A stretch of 64,000 nucleotides of DNA from Aureicoccus marinus (GTDB lineage Bacteria; Bacteroidota; Bacteroidia; Flavobacteriales; Flavobacteriaceae). The stretch lies in the NCBI RefSeq assembly GCF_002954325.1, contig NZ_MQVX01000001.1, positions 2,812,022 through 2,876,021 of the forward strand. The letters are read 5' to 3'. Position numbers and translations under genes: made by a program. The notes below the pieces were generated by a model, which did not search any database, was not told the origin of the DNA, and worked only from the letters and a program-made list of their open reading frames with translations. Shown in pieces: positions 18,342 through 26,908 of this stretch; the first letter of the stretch is position 1, and each line of letters begins with the position of its first letter.

Positions 18342-19244
18342 ATGATTAAAAAGACGCTTCTTGTGTTATTGGGTCTTCTGGTGCTGAGCATTATCGGGGG
18401 CTATTTCTATTTTGATAATAAGTTTACTCCACCCGAAAATAGTCTTCAGCTAAGCGGAACCGGGGAGGTTGATATTCAGTGGGTAGGATCAGCCAAGGTC
18501 CCCTATCAGGCTATGCTGGTACCTGTTCAGGTCAATGGGTTTTCCGAGACCTATTATCTCCAATTGGATTATGGCGCACCCAATACCATGTTATTCACGG
18601 TTCCGCTAAAAGAGTTGGACAGCTTGACAAGAAGCGAAGGGAAGCCTGATTTCAGTTCCCTGCACTTAGGGGATATGAAGATGGAGAGAGCGGGCTTTTA
18701 TTTGAAGGAGTATGGATATTCTATAAATGATAATCAATACCCTATTATTGGTACCCTGGGGTCCGATATTTTAGAAAAAAGAGTGGTGGAAATGGATTTT
18801 GAAAAAGGTCATTTTCGCTTTACTCTGGAGTCGCCTCAGGCGGATTGGACTACTCTTTCGTTTGATAAGCGTAAATTGATTTTTCACGCCAAGATCAACG
18901 AAAGGGATTTAAAGTTGCTTTTCGATTCGGGAACCAGTGCCTACCAATGGATTACTGATAAAGGAAATTGGGAAGAGGCTAGGGTGCCCGATGGCCCAGT
19001 AAGGGAGGATAAGGCGAATTCATGGGGTAGAACGCTCTATGTTTACACGGCTCCCGCGAAAGGACTTGTTCAGATGGGGGATGTTGGCATCCCTCTGCAG
19101 GAGGTCACTTATGTGGAAGGGTACAGTATGACCCAGGAATTGCTGATGCGCTTTTCCGGAATGGAAGGCATGATCGGAAACAAGTTCTTCCTCGGAAAAA
19201 CCCTTGTATTAGACGTTAAGAACCAGAGGTACAGTTTAAAATAG
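18342..19244 (+). CDS. Two-lobed retropepsin-like aspartyl protease homologue, membrane-anchored
   Basis: 300 residues from ATG at 18342, where MIKKTLLVLLGLLVLSIIGG gives the expected N-terminal anchor. Upstream in-frame codons lack such a segment. Two aspartic-protease-like halves are visible. The first has LQLDYGAPNTML (about 75) and the second LLFDSGTSAYQW (about 195), each followed by a GTLG/GNKF flap-side motif. The second half keeps the canonical DSG, while the first has DYG. The arrangement is like a single-chain pepsin fold rather than a homodimeric retropepsin. It may be a protease or a non-catalytic relative. It follows the XRE regulator at about 95 bp. Confidence 0.65.
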   Translation: MIKKTLLVLLGLLVLSIIGGYFYFDNKFTPPENSLQLSGTGEVDIQWVGSAKVPYQAMLVPVQVNGFSETYYLQLDYGAPNTMLFTVPLKELDSLTRSEGKPDFSSLHLGDMKMERAGFYLKEYGYSINDNQYPIIGTLGSDILEKRVVEMDFEKGHFRFTLESPQADWTTLSFDKRKLIFHAKINERDLKLLFDSGTSAYQWITDKGNWEEARVPDGPVREDKANSWGRTLYVYTAPAKGLVQMGDVGIPLQEVTYVEGYSMTQELLMRFSGMEGMIGNKFFLGKTLVLDVKNQRYSLK

Positions 19245-19253
19245 GCGCGGGTA

Positions 19254-19418
19254 CTATTGGTTTTCGGGCAGGTCCCAAAACTTACCTTTTCCCCCTGATT
19301 TCATCCATTCCAAGATGGAGCGCTCTTTGTTGGTCAACTCCCCTGAGAAGAAATTTTCTAGACTGTTCATGAACAGTTCCTCAATTTCTTCATGCGAAAG
19401 ATTCTTTAAGGTTGCCAT
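19254..19418 (-). CDS. Small acidic protein, 54 residues, function unknown
   Basis: An ATG at 19418 opens a 54-residue frame ending TAG at 19254. The product begins MATLKNLSHEEIEELFMNSL and ends KGKFWDLPENQ. It is charged and helix-prone, with no Cys and no signal. The spacer around it is AT-rich, with a plausible promoter region on its 5' side. It is convergent with the retropepsin-like gene, 9 bp from it. Sensible residue composition and good codon use favour a real gene, but I know no family. Confidence 0.5.
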   Translation of the reverse strand: MATLKNLSHEEIEELFMNSLENFFSGELTNKERSILEWMKSGGKGKFWDLPENQ

Positions 19419-19543
19419 GTGACTCGATTTAAGGTTTCTTAAAGATCGATCACTTTTATTGTGAATACAATGTAAATAATTACATTTTATTAACGATAAA
19501 TCAATAAAATGGTTAATAAGTAATTGGTGTGTCCTCTTATAAT

Positions 19544-20419
19544 TCAGGAAGGAAAGGAAATATAGGTGTCGTCTCCAGGGACTTTCGGAAAGTCCTTAGC
19601 GATCCATTTCGCCTTCGCTTCTTCTAATTTGGCCTTGTCACTCGAGGCGAAATTCCACATTAAAAACCGCTCTTCCGGAAAGGGCTGACCACCGAACAAC
19701 AAGAGTTGTGCTTGCTCGTCCAGTTCTAAACAACAACTGTTTTCGGTTTGGGAAACCAGCATCTGGCCTTGTTCCATGCACTCACCATCAACAAGGACTT
19801 TTCCTTTGACGACAACTACTGCAATTTCGCCCTGTAATTCTCCGGCAATATTGATCCGACCTTCCTTGGTTTTGGAGCGGATGTCTACCATAAACAGAGG
19901 GGAAAAAACTTCTAGAGGAGATTGACGACCAAAGCCTTCACCGGCGACTAAAGTAAAGCGAAGATCTTCCGTTTCCCATTGGGGTAATTCAAGAGCTTCG
20001 TGATATTGAAAATGCGGGTCACTCTCCTCGAGTTTTTTGGGTTGAGCGACCCAAACCTGGTAACCGTGAAGGATGTATTGAGCACCGTCTCTTTGGTGTT
20101 GAGGGGTGCGCTCCGTATGGGTGACTCCTTTCCCCGCACTCATAAAGCCAACATCTCCGGCCCGTACAACCTGTTCTGCTCCGGTGCTGTCTTTGTGTTC
20201 AATTTCCCCTTCAAATAAATAGGTGAGGGTCGAAAGGCCAATGTGGGGGTGCTGATCCACATCGCTGTACTGACCAGGTCCTATGGGAGAAGGTCCCATA
20301 TGGTCAATAAAAACAAAGGGGCCGACCTGTCTCTTTTTGCGAAAAGGCAAAAGTCGACCGACTAAAAAATTCCCAACTTCTCGTTGGCGTTCGTCAATGA
20401 TGAGTTTGTTGTTGCCCAT
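19544..20419 (-). CDS. Pirin family protein
   Basis: 291 residues, start ATG at 20419. Bicupin: the N-terminal pirin domain carries FVFIDHMGP, QHPHIGLSTLTYLFEGEIEH (His metal ligands) and GKGVTHTERTP (His/Glu ligands). The C-terminal cupin has ELDEQAQLLLFGGQPFPE, typical of pirin_C. Pirins bind iron. Some oxidise quercetin, others modulate enzymes. No neighbour clarifies the role here. Monocistronic by layout. Confidence 0.9.
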   Translation of the reverse strand: MGNNKLIIDERQREVGNFLVGRLLPFRKKRQVGPFVFIDHMGPSPIGPGQYSDVDQHPHIGLSTLTYLFEGEIEHKDSTGAEQVVRAGDVGFMSAGKGVTHTERTPQHQRDGAQYILHGYQVWVAQPKKLEESDPHFQYHEALELPQWETEDLRFTLVAGEGFGRQSPLEVFSPLFMVDIRSKTKEGRINIAGELQGEIAVVVVKGKVLVDGECMEQGQMLVSQTENSCCLELDEQAQLLLFGGQPFPEERFLMWNFASSDKAKLEEAKAKWIAKDFPKVPGDDTYISFPS

Positions 20420-20544
20420 ACTTTAAAGGTATATCTTCCTTGCTATTTCTCGAGAGAAGTGAATTGATCTTGATTATATTTTAACAGGCTCCTGAAGTTG
20501 TTTCAACTATTACTAACTTATTCTCCGAACCAATGTGAACGCTC

Positions 20545-20898
20545 ATGCCCAGTACACCGATCCATTATATTGAACTTTACGCTACGGATTTAGTGAAAAC
20601 CAAAGCCTTTTACAGCCATCATTTTGGCTGGGAATTCACCGACTATGGCGAAGGCTATACCGCCTTTAGTAAAGCGGGGATTGATGGGGGATTTGAACTT
20701 GTCGATATGCCGAGAGCTAAAGGAGCTTTAGTAGTTTTATACCATCCCGATCTCCAGCAAATTCACAACCAATTGGCTGCAGCGGGAACCCAAATTACTG
20801 TAGATATATTTTCCTTCCCCGGAGGCGTCGCTTTCATTTTGAAGACCCTTGCGGGAATGAACTGGCCATTTGGTCCGAATAAAAAACAGAAGAGATGA
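20545..20898 (+). CDS. VOC (glyoxalase/bleomycin resistance) family protein
   Basis: 117 residues, start ATG at 20545. One VOC unit pair: IHYIELYATDLVKTKAFYSH at the N-terminus and GGVAFILKTLAGMNWPFGPN at the C-terminus, with a His at position 6 and a Glu at 10 that could bind metal. Its stop overlaps the start of the GH109-like gene by 4 bp (ATGA), so they share an operon. Substrate unknown. Confidence 0.85.
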   Translation: MPSTPIHYIELYATDLVKTKAFYSHHFGWEFTDYGEGYTAFSKAGIDGGFELVDMPRAKGALVVLYHPDLQQIHNQLAAAGTQITVDIFSFPGGVAFILKTLAGMNWPFGPNKKQKR

Positions 20899-22292
20899 GT
20901 GAACTGAACAGAAGAGATTTTCTCAAGAAAACGAGCTTGGCTTCTGCGGCCATTGGGTCTGCTACCTTGTTCCCGGAATATCTGCAAGGGCAAGAAAGTC
21001 GCCCCGCCATGGCGCAATACATGGGCGATTACGCTGCACCCAAACTCGACAATGTTCGAGCCGCCTTTATCGGCGTAGGAGCTCGAGGAGGCTACCACCT
21101 GAAGTTTTTAGCTGCGCTTCCCGGAACTGAAGTCGTCGCCATTAGCGACTTGTACGAGGACTTGGTCAAAGAAAAAAAACAGTGGGTTCGCGAGGTGGCT
21201 CCCGAGAACCGCCATACCAATATCAAACTGTATTGGGGCGCTGAAGACCGGTGGAAAACCATGCTGGATGAGGTCAAACCGGACGTGGTCTTTATCGCAA
21301 CCAATTGGCACAACCACGCCCCTATGGCTATTGAAGCCATGAAGAAGGGAGCCCATGCCATGGTCGAAGTACCGATGGCGGTAAGTTTACAGGAAATGTG
21401 GGATATCGTCGATACCAGCGAACAGACCCGAAAGCACTGTATGATGATGGAGAACGTCAACTACAGTCGCGATGAACTGATGTTTTTGAACATGTGTAGA
21501 CAGGGCGTGATCGGTGAAATTCTGCATGGAGAGGCCGCTTACATCCACGAACTCCGGTGGCAAATGGAGGAACAAGAAAGAGGAACGGGCTCTTGGCGAA
21601 CCCATCATTACGCTAAGCGGAATGGCAACTTGTATCCGACCCACGGTTTGGGACCAGTCGCCCAATACATGAACCTGGGACGGGGAGATGATATGTTTGA
21701 GCACTTGGTCTCTTATTCCACTCCGGCTTTGGGCCGACAAGACTACGCTAAAAAGAACTACCCAGCCGATCACAAATGGAATGATTTGGATTTTAAGGGT
21801 GGGGATTTGAATACCTCCATTATCAAAACGAGGCTCGGACGAACGGTTATGGTGCAATGGGACGAAACCAGTCCCAGACCCTATTCTCGTTTAAATCTGG
21901 TTCAGGGCACCAAGGGAACATTGGCTGGTTTTCCAACCCGGGTCGCCTTGGAGGGTGGGGTCGAAGGCCTGACCAAGGACCATCACCGCTGGGTACAAGG
22001 AGAACAGCTTGAAACCCTTTACCAAAAGTACGATCACCCCTTGTATAAGCGCCTAAACCAAGCCGCCAAAGGGAGCGGACATGGCGGAATGGATGGGATC
22101 ATGGTCTACCGGATCGTAGAGTGTTTACAAAAGGGATTGCCCCTCGATCAAAATGTTTATGAAGGGTGCCTGTGGAGTGCAGTTGCGCCCCTTAGTGAGC
22201 GTTCTGTTGCTCAAGGAGGTTATCCGCAGCCCTTCCCAGACTTTACTCGTGGGGAGTGGAAAAACACCAAGCCCTTAGCAATTATTAGTTAA
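20895..22292 (+). CDS. Gfo/Idh/MocA oxidoreductase, GH109 (alpha-N-acetylgalactosaminidase)-like
   Basis: 465 residues, start ATG at 20895. A Tat-type leader (NRRDFLKKTSLASAA) is followed by a Rossmann fold (AAFIGVGARGGYHLKFL, about 55-72) for NAD. Then come IATNWHNHAPMAIEAMKKGAH, the YPTHGLGPVAQYM block and SPRPYSRLNLVQGTKG, and the C-terminal PDFTRGEWK seen in GH109. GH109 enzymes remove alpha-GalNAc with a redox-assisted, NAD-dependent mechanism. Many close relatives have other or unknown activity. The leader implies periplasmic export as a folded holoenzyme. The next two genes encode a sugar kinase and a nucleotidyltransferase, which fits salvage of the released sugar. Confidence 0.8.
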   Translation: MSELNRRDFLKKTSLASAAIGSATLFPEYLQGQESRPAMAQYMGDYAAPKLDNVRAAFIGVGARGGYHLKFLAALPGTEVVAISDLYEDLVKEKKQWVREVAPENRHTNIKLYWGAEDRWKTMLDEVKPDVVFIATNWHNHAPMAIEAMKKGAHAMVEVPMAVSLQEMWDIVDTSEQTRKHCMMMENVNYSRDELMFLNMCRQGVIGEILHGEAAYIHELRWQMEEQERGTGSWRTHHYAKRNGNLYPTHGLGPVAQYMNLGRGDDMFEHLVSYSTPALGRQDYAKKNYPADHKWNDLDFKGGDLNTSIIKTRLGRTVMVQWDETSPRPYSRLNLVQGTKGTLAGFPTRVALEGGVEGLTKDHHRWVQGEQLETLYQKYDHPLYKRLNQAAKGSGHGGMDGIMVYRIVECLQKGLPLDQNVYEGCLWSAVAPLSERSVAQGGYPQPFPDFTRGEWKNTKPLAIIS

Positions 22293-22294
22293 GT

Positions 22295-23347
22295 ATGATC
22301 AGTCTTCGCGTCCCTGGACGGATTTGTTTTTACGGAGATCACCAGGATTATTTGGACATGCCGGTTATTGCAGGGGCGATAAATCGTTACCTGTTTCTGG
22401 AGGCGAAACCGCATCAAGACATGTCTTTCCTCTTGGAACTTGAAGATTTACAGGAGAAAAGGCGTATTGGATTGCCTGTCGGGGACTCCGAAATCGAAAA
22501 GGGAGACTTTTATCTTTCGGCTATTCGTATACTCGAAGAAAATGGCTTCGAATTTAAGGAGGGGTATTCAATTCGCATTTGCAGTGAGATACCCATGAAT
22601 GCAGGTCTCTCGAGCTCTTCTGCACTAGTGGTCGCCTGGATTCGATTCTTGGTTGCCACCCAGAAGAACAGGGTCGTTAGTGATGCGCAAATCGGCCACT
22701 GGGCTTACCAAGCGGAAGTGCCTTTTTTTGGCTTTCCAGGAGGTTTGATGGATCAATACACTATCGCCCAACAGGGTCTACTTTGTATCGACACCAAGGC
22801 CCAAAGCACCAGAGCACTTCCTGCTCGCTTTGAAGCTTTGGTTGTGGCGGAATCGGGACTGCCAAAACAGACCAATACCATTCTAAAAAACGCACGAAAC
22901 TATCAGGAACGAGCCATCGCACAGGTACGGGAAGTACATCCGGAATTTGATTTATCGCAGTCTGTACTCGAAGATGCGGAAAGTTACCTTCACCTGGTTG
23001 ATGAAGAGTACAAGAAACATTGGATCGCTGCGGTGAAGAATTATCATATTACCCTGGCAGCGCAAGAGCAGCTAGAAAAGGAATTCCCCAATCACCATCA
23101 GCTCGGAGATTTGATGAACGCCCACCAGGACCTGCTTGAAAATAACATTCAGAACACCCCAGAACCAATACGGATCATGATGGCTGCTGCCCGAAAGGCC
23201 GGAGCTTACGGATCTAAAATTGTGGGTTCTGGAGGGGGAGGATCCATGGTCGCTATGGTGCCGCTAAAACAGAAAGAGGAGGTGGTCAAGGCCTTTTTGA
23301 AAGCCGGGGCTCAGGCTGCTTATGTTGTTGAATTAAGCTATCCGTAA
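22295..23347 (+). CDS. GHMP-family sugar kinase (galactokinase-like)
   Basis: 350 residues, start ATG at 22295, 2 bp after the GH109-like gene. The N-terminal PGRICFYGDHQDYLD corresponds to the galactokinase signature. The ATP-binding P-loop is MNAGLSSSSALVVAW (about 107-121), and the third GHMP motif is KIVGSGGGGSMVAM near 310. It should phosphorylate a sugar at C1. GalNAc, galactose or a related hexose fits the context. It is followed directly by a sugar-1-phosphate nucleotidyltransferase, so the route would be sugar to sugar-1-P to NDP-sugar. Confidence 0.85.
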   Translation: MISLRVPGRICFYGDHQDYLDMPVIAGAINRYLFLEAKPHQDMSFLLELEDLQEKRRIGLPVGDSEIEKGDFYLSAIRILEENGFEFKEGYSIRICSEIPMNAGLSSSSALVVAWIRFLVATQKNRVVSDAQIGHWAYQAEVPFFGFPGGLMDQYTIAQQGLLCIDTKAQSTRALPARFEALVVAESGLPKQTNTILKNARNYQERAIAQVREVHPEFDLSQSVLEDAESYLHLVDEEYKKHWIAAVKNYHITLAAQEQLEKEFPNHHQLGDLMNAHQDLLENNIQNTPEPIRIMMAAARKAGAYGSKIVGSGGGGSMVAMVPLKQKEEVVKAFLKAGAQAAYVVELSYP

Positions 23348-23349
23348 GT

Positions 23350-24201
23350 ATGAAAACCGCATCACTTTTGGTTATGGTTGGCGGCGCCTCTTCCCGAATG
23401 AAGAAAAGTCTCGATAGGGTGCACTTAAATCCTGAGATCAGGACTTTAGCTGCGGCTGTTCATAAAAGTTTAGTGCCTGTAGACACCAAAGGGAATCCAC
23501 TCCTTTACTACCTCTTACGCAATGCCCACCGTGCCGGTATTCGAGAGGTGTTTTTAATTACTTCCCCAGAGAATGAGGCGTTTACATCCTTTGTTATTGA
23601 GCTCAAAAAGACTTCTTGGGGGACAGAAATGAGGATTGAATTAGCCGTTCAATACCCGCCTGAACAAGGTGTAAAACCCTTAGGGACTGCCGACGCCGTC
23701 TTTCAGTGTCTGGAGCAATTTCCGCAATTGATAAAAAGCCGCTTTTTGGTGTGCAATGGGGACAATGTCTACTCAAAAGAGGCGTTTAGGGATCTTCATG
23801 CGCAAGGGGAATTTCGGCATTCCCTGATTGCTTATCGCGGCGAATCTCTGGGACACCCACTCGAAAAAATTCTGCGGTTTTCACTGCTTGATTTTGATCA
23901 GAATCACGCCCTGATATCCATCATAGAGAAACCGGATGAGGAGGAGCTTTTGGCTTATAAATCCCGTCATACTTCCCTCTGGGTCAGTATGAATATTTTT
24001 CAGTTCGAGGGAGAAGAGATTTATCCGTTTTTAAGGGATTGCCCGATAGATCCCATCCGCAATGAGAAGGAGTTGCCCACCGCGGTGAGCCAACTGATTG
24101 CTGATAAACCAGGAAGTGTAGTCTGTATGGAACGATCCGAAAAAGTTCCTGACCTCACCTCGGCACAAGACCTGGATTCACTTTCTGCTCAGCTCGAATA
24201 A
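23350..24201 (+). CDS. Sugar-1-phosphate nucleotidyltransferase
   Basis: 283 residues, start ATG at 23350, 2 bp after the kinase. The N-terminus LLVMVGGASSRMKKSLD is a variant of the NTP-transferase signature GGxGxRM. HKSLVPVDTKGNPLLYYLL, PLGTADAVFQCLEQF and VCNGDNVYS (Asp for metal binding) follow in family order. The likely product is a UDP- or GDP-sugar made from the product of the upstream kinase. Cytoplasmic. Confidence 0.8.
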   Translation: MKTASLLVMVGGASSRMKKSLDRVHLNPEIRTLAAAVHKSLVPVDTKGNPLLYYLLRNAHRAGIREVFLITSPENEAFTSFVIELKKTSWGTEMRIELAVQYPPEQGVKPLGTADAVFQCLEQFPQLIKSRFLVCNGDNVYSKEAFRDLHAQGEFRHSLIAYRGESLGHPLEKILRFSLLDFDQNHALISIIEKPDEEELLAYKSRHTSLWVSMNIFQFEGEEIYPFLRDCPIDPIRNEKELPTAVSQLIADKPGSVVCMERSEKVPDLTSAQDLDSLSAQLE

Positions 24202-24381
24202 TTTCCGCTTCACACTGCATATTTCCCTTGGACTTCCATCGATAAGTCAATACCTGTAGTTTTATCTATTTCGCCTTCAAATGCCCTGATAGACCGCCTC
24301 TAACGTCCTTTTGATATGAAGAAGAACGGGTTTTACTCCTACGGATCAGCACTTTGGTTGGGGAGTTTGTTTAGTTAAGAG

Positions 24382-26067
24382 TTAGATGACTTTTCTGCAA
24401 AAAAGATCAATCGCATGATGGCAGGCTCTAGCGGTCAAAGCCATATAGGTTAGAGACGGATTCTGCCATGCCGATGAGGTCATTGCGCTGCCATCGGTAA
24501 TAAAAACATTCTGTACTTCATGCATTTGATTGAATTGATTCAATACAGATGTTTTTGGGTCTTTCCCCATTCGAGCCGTACCCATTTCATGAACTGCTGA
24601 CCCAGGAGTAGGGGCTGTTCGGTAACTGCTGACATTTTTAAATCCTGCATGGCGAAGAATCTGCTCACTCTCTTGGGTCATGTGTTCCAACATGGCATTT
24701 TCATTGGAACCATATTGAAAAGCGATTTTTACCAAAGGCATGTTCCACTGGTCTCTACGGTTGAAATTCAGGCTAACCCGATTGTCTGCATAAGGCAGAA
24801 TTTCACCTCTTCCGCCGAGGAATATCCGCCAATCCCCAGGCTTGGCTAAATCCTCCTTTAACTGGAGTCCGATAGAGTCGATAGTAATATTCTGCCAGTT
24901 CCCTCGCACGCCTTTTCCTTGTAGTCCATAACCTCTCACAAAGCTGTTGTTAGTGTCTTGGCCGTCGATATTTTGGAATCGTGGAATAAGAACCGTTCCG
25001 GGAGATCTTCCAATGTAGTACTTGTCTTGTAATCCGTCAAATGTTCCAGAGGTACCATGTCCAACAATATGATCCATTAGGTTCCGTCCAACCTGATCAC
25101 TTCCATTCCCTAAACCGTTGGGAAAGCGCTCAGAAACGGAGTTGAGCAATATGGAAGCCGTACCAATGGTGGAGGCATTGAGGAAAATAATACGGGAATA
25201 GTACGTTTTTTCTTCTTTTGTTTTTGCGTCTATGACGACGACCCCTGTTGCCCTTTGTGATTGTTCATCATAAAGAACCTCCTTGACGATAGAATTGGCT
25301 TTTAGCGTCATATTTCCGGTCAATTCTGCATCGCGAAGAGTGGCTGAATTACTGCTAAAATACCCTCCGAAAGGGCAACCTCTGCTGCATTGATTCCGGT
25401 ATTGACAGGGAGCTCTGTTTTCTTTTCCTTCAGTGAGATTGGCTACCCGGCCATGGATGAGCCTGCGATCCGGGTAATGCCTATTGATTTGATTCTTTAA
25501 ATGATCCTCAATAGCATTCATCGGGATGGCTGGTTGAAAAACACCATCTGGAAGATGCTCAATGGAATCTGTATTCCCGCTAATTCCTACATAGTCTTCC
25601 ACATAGTCGTACCATTTTTCGAGGTCGCGGTATCGAATAGGCCAATCCACCCCATGCCCATCTTTTTTGTTGGCTTCAAAATCCAGATCAGAAAGCCGAT
25701 AACTCTGCCTTCCCCATGTCAAGGATCGGCCACCAACTTGGTAACCGCGAATCCATTTGAAAGGATCCTTCTGGATATAGGGATGTTCAGAATCCTTTAC
25801 ATAAAAGTGTTTGTCGGCATTATTGCAATGACTGCTTTGTATGGGACGTTCTTTGAGGTCTTTTTGAGATAGGTGCAGGCCGTGTTCGAAGTCCCAAGGG
25901 TTTTTGAAGGCGGTGGGATAATCGTGTACGTGCTTGACCATTCTACCTCTTTCGAGAACGAGGGTTTTTAGACCTCCTTCTGTGAGTTCTTTGGCTGCCC
26001 AGCCACCACTAATTCCGGAGCCCACCACAATTGCATCGAAAGTGTTATTTGTTGGATTTGGTTCCAT
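24382..26067 (-). CDS. GMC-family FAD oxidoreductase (gluconate 2-dehydrogenase large-subunit type)
   Basis: 561 residues from ATG at 26067 (MEPNPTNNTFDAIVVGSG). An upstream TTG at 26109 would overlap the preceding gene by 35 bp, so 26067 is preferred. FAD-binding GSGISGGWAAKEL and VLERGRM at the N-terminus, a Cys-rich NQCSRGCPFGGYFSSNSAT insert, and the C-terminal HEMGTARMGKDP...VFITDGSAM...NPSLTYMALTAR with the catalytic His region. It oxidises an alcohol or sugar in the periplasm together with a small Tat-exported subunit encoded immediately upstream. Cytochrome partner not present here. Substrate unknown. Confidence 0.88.
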   Translation of the reverse strand: MEPNPTNNTFDAIVVGSGISGGWAAKELTEGGLKTLVLERGRMVKHVHDYPTAFKNPWDFEHGLHLSQKDLKERPIQSSHCNNADKHFYVKDSEHPYIQKDPFKWIRGYQVGGRSLTWGRQSYRLSDLDFEANKKDGHGVDWPIRYRDLEKWYDYVEDYVGISGNTDSIEHLPDGVFQPAIPMNAIEDHLKNQINRHYPDRRLIHGRVANLTEGKENRAPCQYRNQCSRGCPFGGYFSSNSATLRDAELTGNMTLKANSIVKEVLYDEQSQRATGVVVIDAKTKEEKTYYSRIIFLNASTIGTASILLNSVSERFPNGLGNGSDQVGRNLMDHIVGHGTSGTFDGLQDKYYIGRSPGTVLIPRFQNIDGQDTNNSFVRGYGLQGKGVRGNWQNITIDSIGLQLKEDLAKPGDWRIFLGGRGEILPYADNRVSLNFNRRDQWNMPLVKIAFQYGSNENAMLEHMTQESEQILRHAGFKNVSSYRTAPTPGSAVHEMGTARMGKDPKTSVLNQFNQMHEVQNVFITDGSAMTSSAWQNPSLTYMALTARACHHAIDLFCRKVI

Positions 26068-26074
26068 GATTTTG

Positions 26075-26650
26075 CTATTTGGTGGCCCAGCAGGGCTGAT
26101 TAGGTTCAAGAGGAATGATCGCGTTATACTGACCTGGAATCGGTTGGTAGGCCAAGTGTACCGTCGCCCCGATTTGAGACTGACAGTAGCCTTCTACCGT
26201 TAATTTTCTCAGTAGCTGTACAAAGGATTTACCACGCAGTTTTTCTTTGATTTTTGAAATCGTCCCATGACTCTTATTTTCCTCTATAAACTGCTCAAGA
26301 AGCTTTGTTTGTTCTTTTAACGTACAAAGAGCGTATTCATTGCTGGAGTTTCTTAATGTAAACTCTTGAAAATCAACAAGTCCATTGTAAAAGTTTCGGT
26401 ACTCTTTGTCCGTTGCGCAGTGCTTCATAAAAGAAGTAATGAAGAGATAGGCCCGGGCTTCTTTACCTCCGGGTGTTTTGGATGGAGGGATAATGACATC
26501 TACTATTTCGGCTAGTAAATCCTGAAATTCAACGATGGCCTCTCGGTTGTAACCGGATGGATTTTTAACATAAGCGTAGCCGCATGAACCCGCAATTATG
26601 GTCGTCCCGGTAACCCCCAGAATTCCTTTTAAAACATTCCTTCTTTTCAT
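26075..26650 (-). CDS. Gluconate 2-dehydrogenase subunit 3 family protein
   Basis: 191 residues, start ATG at 26650. Twin-arginine leader MKRRNVLKGILGVTGTTIIAG. The AEIVDVIIPPSKTPGGKEA stretch is the subunit 3 signature. It probably carries the FAD-bearing GMC subunit across the inner membrane by piggy-back. The two genes are 7 bp apart and always occur together in this family. Confidence 0.88.
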   Translation of the reverse strand: MKRRNVLKGILGVTGTTIIAGSCGYAYVKNPSGYNREAIVEFQDLLAEIVDVIIPPSKTPGGKEARAYLFITSFMKHCATDKEYRNFYNGLVDFQEFTLRNSSNEYALCTLKEQTKLLEQFIEENKSHGTISKIKEKLRGKSFVQLLRKLTVEGYCQSQIGATVHLAYQPIPGQYNAIIPLEPNQPCWATK

Positions 26651-26908
26651 GACAATAGTCGTAAAGCGTTGTAAATAAAGCTATAAGGTGAAGGGTTGTT
26701 GGCCTTTAGTCGAGTATCTAGAGGCCTTGTTCTGACGTTGACTGACAAGAAAATGTAGACGAGACCATTTTGGAAGAAGCGATGTTTTAAAGGAGGTGAT
26801 CGTTCAAAGGCATATTTATCTGTCGATTGTTAAAGAAATTTCTGTAAAAATGAGCCTTGAGGGCCTAATTATTTTAATTTCAAGGAAATAACTAAAAGCC
26901 GCTCCTTG

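Noticed and set aside
24316..24378. 20-codon frame starting ATG AAG AAG with a hydrophobic tail
   Set aside because: Too short, no domain, and no support beyond the start-codon context. Could be the head of a lost gene.
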